Shown here in pieces: positions 60,085 through 64,000 of a stretch of 64,000 bases of DNA. How positions within the stretch are numbered: position 1 is the stretch's first letter; each line of letters begins with the position of its first letter. The notes beneath the pieces were generated by a model. That model searched no databases and was not told the DNA's origin. It saw only the letters and a program-made list of their open reading frames with translations. The DNA comes from Variovorax sp. OAS795. Lineage in GTDB: Bacteria > Pseudomonadota > Gammaproteobacteria > Burkholderiales > Burkholderiaceae_C. Made by a program: the position numbers and the translations under genes. The DNA is taken from NCBI RefSeq assembly GCF_040546685.1, contig NZ_JBEPOH010000002.1:1-64000 (forward strand), written 5' to 3'.

Positions 60085-60949
60085 CCAGCGCCCAGCCGCC
60101 GTGGGCGGGCCCGCGCTCCGGTACGCGGCCGCGGACCATGACGGACCCTCCGCCGGCGCGTGGCAGCCCCAGGCTCTCCAGCCATGGGGCCAGGCCGCCC
60201 GAGGCGTAGACATCGACGCGCACGAAGCCTTCGGCCTGACGGCAGCATTCGGCGATCAGCAGGCGTGCGGCATCGAGATCCGGCGCTGCCACCGGTCCTA
60301 CGGCATGGCCTCCGCCATGGCGGCGAAGCACCGCGAAGCCGGCGACATGGCCGCGTCGCTCGAGGACCACTGTTTTCTCCTCCGAGAACAACCGGCCAAG
60401 CAGCTCGACGCGGGCCATGCCCGCACCCCGCGCGTCCATCGCGATCAAGGATTCGACGTCCGCGGCGGCCAGCGGGCGCAGGCGGTCGCCCGCACGCTCC
60501 GCCAGCGCCGGCAAGGCCGCAAGCACGCCCTGGTGCTGGTCGATCTCCCCTGTGGCGACGAATCCCAGGCGCTCATACAGGCCGCGGCCTGCTGCCGTCG
60601 CAATCAACAGCACATCCCGCGTGGCCAGGGCGTCGAGCAGCGCCTCCATCATGCGGTTGCCGATGCGCTGGCCCTGCAGCTCGGGCGCGACGATCACGAG
60701 GCCGATGGTGGCGTGGTTCGCGCCAAAGTGCCACGACAGCGCGGTGCCCAGCACTTTGCCGTTGCGTTCGGCGACCACGCCTTGCCCGAGCGACAGCGCG
60801 AATTGCCAGTCTTCGAGCCGGTGCGGCCAACCCAAGGTGCTGGACAACGCGTGCGCCGACGGCAAGTCGCCGGGCTCGAACGGACGCAGTGCGGCATCGG
60901 CCGTGGCCGCCGTGGGCTCGACTGCGATTGCGGTGGAGGAGAGCTTCAT
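60065..60949 (-). CDS. GNAT-family acetyltransferase, two-domain
   Basis: A 294-residue protein. The N-terminal GNAT domain (about 20-150) has the acetyl-CoA loop VAPELQGQRIGNRMMEALLD (QxxGxG/A pattern), and GRGLYERLGFVATGE after it. The C-terminal half is a second, degenerate GNAT-like domain (LRPLAAADVESLIAMDARGA; VYASGGLAPWLESLGLPR). It is probably an N-acetyltransferase acting on an amine or amino-acid-type substrate of the neighbouring pathway (inference). ATG 60949 (MKLSSTAIA) has GGAGGAGAGC-like sequence just upstream in the transcript. Confidence 0.88.
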   Translation of the reverse strand: MKLSSTAIAVEPTAATADAALRPFEPGDLPSAHALSSTLGWPHRLEDWQFALSLGQGVVAERNGKVLGTALSWHFGANHATIGLVIVAPELQGQRIGNRMMEALLDALATRDVLLIATAAGRGLYERLGFVATGEIDQHQGVLAALPALAERAGDRLRPLAAADVESLIAMDARGAGMARVELLGRLFSEEKTVVLERRGHVAGFAVLRRHGGGHAVGPVAAPDLDAARLLIAECCRQAEGFVRVDVYASGGLAPWLESLGLPRAGGGSVMVRGRVPERGPAHGGWALVTQAIG

Positions 60950-60957
60950 GCAGTCGA

Positions 60958-60988
60958 GTATGGAGACACGGACCCATGCGGTCGAATA
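60958..60988 (+). promoter_or_regulatory. 31-bp regulon element, copy 2 (before the GNAT gene)
   Basis: GTATGGA, 11 bases, ATGCGGTCGAATA, beginning 9 bp upstream of the GNAT start. The 13-base half differs from the other copies at one base. It lies on the opposite strand relative to the GNAT gene. Confidence 0.55.
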
Positions 60989-61119
60989 AAGATTCGGAGA
61001 TCTTTCATTCGAATTTGATATGCAAGCCAACCCGCCTCCGACCCAGGGCGGACGCCGTCAGGGCCTTCGATCCGCAAGCACGGTTCATATCAACACTGCA
61101 TAGCTACCGCAAAAACTTG

Positions 61120-61150
61120 TATTTGACCGCATGTATCGGCGTTCCGATAC
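61120..61150 (-). promoter_or_regulatory. 31-bp regulon element, copy 3 (before the dehydrogenase operon)
   Basis: Read on the minus strand: GTATCGG, 11 bases, ATGCGGTCAAATA. The left part also forms a perfect inverted repeat on its own, GTATCGG-CGTT-CCGATAC, at 61133-61150. It ends 26 bp before the aldehyde dehydrogenase start. Confidence 0.65.
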
Positions 61151-61176
61151 TTCACGCACCAACTCGACTCGCAGCC

Positions 61177-62685
61177 ATGACTTCACCATCGCCCACGCCT
61201 GCCGCCCCAGTGGAAGGGGGCTCGATCATCGAAAGCCTCAGGCGCGCCGGCCGCCTGGACCGCATCTTCGTGGACGGCGAGTGGGTGCTGCCCGACACCC
61301 AGGCGCGCAGCGCCGTCATCGACCCCTCCACCGAGGAGCCCGTCGCCGAGATCGCTCTCGGCAGTGCACGCGATGTCGCCGCCGCCGTCGTGGCCGCACG
61401 GCGCGCGTTCGCCACCTGGTCCGTGAGTTCCCCCCACAGCCGCGCCCAGCTGCTGGACCGCGTCCACGCCCTCATCCTGGAGCGCGCAGAGCTCTTCGCC
61501 CAGGCCATCTCGCTGGAGATGGGCGCGGCCATCGGCTTCGCGCGCCTCACCCAGGTGCCCTCGGCGGCCGAGCACATCCGCGTGGCCCGCGACAACGCGC
61601 GCAGCTACCCCTTCGTCACCCACCGCGGCGACATGGCCCTGGTGCGCGAGGCCATCGGCGTGTGCGCCCTGATCACCCCGTGGAACTGGCCGCTCTACCA
61701 GATCACCGCCAAGGTCGGCGCCGCATTGGCCGCCGGCTGCACCGTGGTCCTCAAGCCCAGCGAACTCTCCCCCCTGAGCGCCCTGCTCTTTGCCGACGTG
61801 ATGCACGACGCGGGCACCCCGGCCGGGGTGTTCAACCTGGTGAACGGCAGCGGCGCGGAAGTCGGCGCCGCGCTGGCCGAACATCCCGACGTGGACATGG
61901 TCTCGTTCACCGGCTCGACAAGGGCCGGCGTGCTGGTGGCCCAGGCAGCCGCCCCGACGGTCAAGCGCGTGGCGCAGGAGCTCGGCGGCAAGTCGCCCAA
62001 CCTGATCCTGCCGGACGCGGACCTTTCCGTGGCCGTGCCCAAGGGCGTGGCGACCGCGTTCCGCAATGTCGGCCAGTCGTGCAGCGCCCCCACGCGCATG
62101 ATCGTGCCGCGCAGCCGGCTGCAGGAAGTGGAGCGGCTCGCGCTCGAGGCGGCATCGGCTTTCGTGGTGGGCGATCCGCGTTCGCAGCAGACCACGCACG
62201 GCCCGGTGGCCAACCGGGCGCAGTTCAACCGGGTGCAGGAAATGATCGGCGTGGGCCTGGCCGAAGGCGCACAGCTTTTGTGCGGCGGCCCCGGACGGCC
62301 CGAGGGCCTGGACCGGGGCTTCTACTGCCGCCCGACCATCTTCAGCGCGGTGCACTCCCGCATGCAGATCGCGCAGGAGGAGATCTTCGGGCCGGTGCTG
62401 GCGATCCTTCCCTACGACAGCATGGACGAGGCGGTGGAGATCGCCAACGACACGGTCTACGGCCTGGGCGCGCATGTGCAGGGCCAGGACCTGGGTGCGG
62501 CGCGCGCGGTGGCGGCGCGCATCCGCTCGGGGCAAGTGCACATCAACTACCCGGCGTGGAACCCCGAGGCCCCGTTCGGTGGCTACAAGCGCTCGGGCAA
62601 TGGGCGCGAGTACGGGGTCGAGGGGTTCGAGGAATATTTGGAAACCAAAGCCATTCTTGGCTTCAATGCTCAGGAGAAGAAATGA
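61177..62685 (+). CDS. Aldehyde dehydrogenase, NAD(P)-dependent
   Basis: A 502-residue full-length aldehyde dehydrogenase: oxyanion Asn in ITPWNWPLYQ, general base Glu in QELGGKSPNL, nucleophile Cys in GQSCSAPTRM, and C-terminal APFGGYKRSGNGREYG. Start ATG 61177 (MTSPSPTPAAPVEGG). The stop overlaps the bicupin gene by four bases. With an FAD amine/amino-acid-type oxidase two genes on, the plausible sequence is amine to aldehyde to acid (inference). The LysR-linked element lies just upstream. Confidence 0.94.
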   Translation: MTSPSPTPAAPVEGGSIIESLRRAGRLDRIFVDGEWVLPDTQARSAVIDPSTEEPVAEIALGSARDVAAAVVAARRAFATWSVSSPHSRAQLLDRVHALILERAELFAQAISLEMGAAIGFARLTQVPSAAEHIRVARDNARSYPFVTHRGDMALVREAIGVCALITPWNWPLYQITAKVGAALAAGCTVVLKPSELSPLSALLFADVMHDAGTPAGVFNLVNGSGAEVGAALAEHPDVDMVSFTGSTRAGVLVAQAAAPTVKRVAQELGGKSPNLILPDADLSVAVPKGVATAFRNVGQSCSAPTRMIVPRSRLQEVERLALEAASAFVVGDPRSQQTTHGPVANRAQFNRVQEMIGVGLAEGAQLLCGGPGRPEGLDRGFYCRPTIFSAVHSRMQIAQEEIFGPVLAILPYDSMDEAVEIANDTVYGLGAHVQGQDLGAARAVAARIRSGQVHINYPAWNPEAPFGGYKRSGNGREYGVEGFEEYLETKAILGFNAQEKK

Positions 62686-63401
62686 CCGTGGCCATCGTGC
62701 TGCACCGTGCCAACGGCGCACCAGTATCAACCGCCTTCCGCCGCGCGCCGTTCGGCAAGGACGACCCCTTTGCGCGGCATCGCGAGATCGCGTGGGAAGG
62801 ACCCCGATCGATGATCGCGGGCCGCACCAGCTTCATCGGCGAGCTCGACATCGCAAGCTATCCGCACATCGAAACCATCGTGGTGGCGGAAGGCGAGCTG
62901 ACGCTGACCGCGGCCGGAGCGGAACCACTGGTGCTCGGCCCGCAAGCGGGTGCCGTCATCGGATGCGGCACCTCGCTTCGCATCGCGGCTGGATCGCGCG
63001 TGCAGTTTTCCTTTTGCGCGGCCGCCTGCGACAAGCCGACGCAGCGCGGACTTGTCCCCCTTCGCGCCGACGCCGACTTCAAGCCGTCGGCAACTTTGCC
63101 GGCGGAGGCGCTCCTCGGCCCGGCCCCGCAATGCCGCAGCGACAACGTCTTCACGGACGACGCCGCGCAGTACAGCGCCGGCACCTGGGACTCGACCCCT
63201 TACCACCGCATCGTTCGCCCGCATCGCCAGAACGAGTTCATGCATCTCGTCGCGGGAAGCGTGCGCTTCGCAGCCCCCGATGGGAGCATGCTGTCGATGG
63301 GCACGGGCGATGCGCTCTTCGTGCCGCAGGGCGCATCGATCGGGTGGGAGAGCAGCGATCGCGTGGCGAAGTTCTACGTGGTCCAGGCCGTCCCGGCTTG
63401 A
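62682..63401 (+). CDS. Bicupin protein
   Basis: A 239-residue protein with two cupin halves: ELDIASYPHIETIVVAEGEL (first) and VRPHRQNEFMHLVAGSVRF followed by GDALFVPQGASIGW (second). The second half has the His/Glu pattern of a metal-binding cupin; the first is less complete. ATG 62682 overlaps the dehydrogenase stop. Comparable proteins accompany FAD-dependent amine oxidases in Burkholderiales, but their function is not known to me. Confidence 0.86.
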   Translation: MTVAIVLHRANGAPVSTAFRRAPFGKDDPFARHREIAWEGPRSMIAGRTSFIGELDIASYPHIETIVVAEGELTLTAAGAEPLVLGPQAGAVIGCGTSLRIAAGSRVQFSFCAAACDKPTQRGLVPLRADADFKPSATLPAEALLGPAPQCRSDNVFTDDAAQYSAGTWDSTPYHRIVRPHRQNEFMHLVAGSVRFAAPDGSMLSMGTGDALFVPQGASIGWESSDRVAKFYVVQAVPA

Positions 63402-63421
63402 ACGCGCGAGCGAGATCCATC

Positions 63422-64000
63422 ATGTCGCCTCCGCTGCAACACATCCAAACTTCTCCCACGCTGCCGGCTTCGGCGGACGTCGTCGTGATCGGCGGCGGCA
63501 TCATCGGCGTCTTCACCGCCTACTACCTGGCCAAGCGCGGCATGTCCGTCGCCTTGGTGGAAAAAGGCAGGATCGGCGCCGAGCAGTCAAGCCGCAACTG
63601 GGGCTGGTGCCGGCAGCAGAACCGCGACGCGCGCGAACTGCCGTTGGCGACCAAGAGCCTGGACCTGTGGGAACAGTTTGCCGCGGAGACCGGCGAAGAC
63701 ACGGGCTTCAAACGCTGCGGTCTGCTGTATCTCAGCAACGACGAGGCCGAATTGTCCCAGTGGGCCGGCTGGCGTGATTTTGCGAAGACCGCGGGCGTGA
63801 CGACCCACGTGCTGAGCAGCCGGGAGGCTGCCGAGCGTGGACAGGCGACCGGCCGCGCCTGGAAGGGCGGCGTCTTCTCGCCCAGCGACGGCACGGCCGA
63901 TCCCGCCAAGGCTGCGCCGGCCGTGGCCGTTGCGCTCATCAAGCTCGGCGGCAGCGTGCACCAGAACTGCGCCGCGCGCGGCATCGAGACCGAAGCCGGG
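63422..64000 (+). CDS. FAD-dependent oxidoreductase, DAO family (C-terminus beyond window)
   Basis: First 193 residues of a D-amino-acid-oxidase/glycine-oxidase type flavoprotein. Seen: FAD-binding DVVVIGGGIIGVFTAYYLAK, EKGRIGAEQSSRNWGWCRQQ, a motif common in the PuuB/putrescine-oxidase-like branch, and GTADPAKAAPAVAVALIKLG. It starts 20 bp after the bicupin gene. Oxidises an amine or amino acid to an imine/aldehyde, which the upstream aldehyde dehydrogenase could take further (inference). Confidence 0.92.
   Translation, partial: MSPPLQHIQTSPTLPASADVVVIGGGIIGVFTAYYLAKRGMSVALVEKGRIGAEQSSRNWGWCRQQNRDARELPLATKSLDLWEQFAAETGEDTGFKRCGLLYLSNDEAELSQWAGWRDFAKTAGVTTHVLSSREAAERGQATGRAWKGGVFSPSDGTADPAKAAPAVAVALIKLGGSVHQNCAARGIETEAG

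Overview
This is one continuous, GC-rich (roughly two-thirds G+C), gene-dense stretch of a Gram-negative chromosome or megaplasmid. The trimeric-porin gene, the tripartite-tricarboxylate (Bug) binding protein, the many branched-chain-type ABC transporters, the LysR/IclR/GntR/LacI regulators each beside a small catabolic operon, and the protein similarities I recognise all point to Burkholderiales, most likely Comamonadaceae (Variovorax-like). I see no rRNA, tRNA, CRISPR array, insertion sequence or phage gene. The assignment rests on recognition, not on a database search.

Layout. 1-7263 (minus): a Liv-type ABC importer (binding protein, LivH, LivM, LivG, LivF) read through 4-base overlaps into a GMC oxidoreductase and an aldehyde dehydrogenase cut by the window edge; a divergent IclR regulator (7414-8196) probably controls it. 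8222-16625 and on to 18563: porin, a second LivK-like binding protein, and two operons arranged around one LysR gene (12676-13569). One operon holds a NIPSNAP protein, an extradiol dioxygenase-like protein and a YCII protein. The other holds a 3-hydroxyisobutyrate dehydrogenase-like protein, an FAH-family hydrolase, a NitT/TauT-type lipoprotein and an amidohydrolase. The two operon promoters are near copies of each other over 78 bp without gaps. 18926-22419: a second livHMGF operon without its own binding protein; its LivF has a damaged Walker A motif. 22627-33010: a LacI regulator with three operators, then a cyclase-family enzyme, a sugar-type ABC importer whose two permeases are fused into one chain, and three different alpha/beta-hydrolases. 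33054-36596: an Old Yellow Enzyme fused to a quinone oxidoreductase, its LysR neighbour, and a nucleotidyltransferase.

36778-39626 looks like an iron-controlled extracytoplasmic electron-transfer operon: possible Fur box, outer-membrane protein, FMN-binding protein, ApbE flavinyl transferase and a small His-rich membrane protein. 39643-42014 has a PAS-PAS-GGDEF protein and a TIGR04325-like methyltransferase. 42281-46992 is a DUF4331 / small lipoprotein / repeat protein / HupE-UreJ cluster followed by a NikR homologue that has lost two of the nickel ligands: the best candidate here for an undescribed metal-handling system. 47038-51311 is a GntR-controlled sugar-acid module (IlvD/Edd dehydratase, RraA-like, Bug protein). 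51359-53016 is an AbiE-type toxin-antitoxin pair in visibly more AT-rich DNA. 53120-54983 has a TSUP permease and a GT14-like glycosyltransferase.

55029-59054 is a LysR-controlled four-carbon acid-sugar operon: DUF1537 kinase, PdxA2-type dehydrogenase, and a TIM-barrel protein fused to a cupin, which has no assigned step. 59167-64000 is a LysR regulator with a GNAT acetyltransferase and an operon of aldehyde dehydrogenase, bicupin and FAD oxidoreductase (cut by the window edge). A 31-bp element occurs three times here, before the LysR gene, before the GNAT gene and before the dehydrogenase operon, and so outlines a small local regulon.
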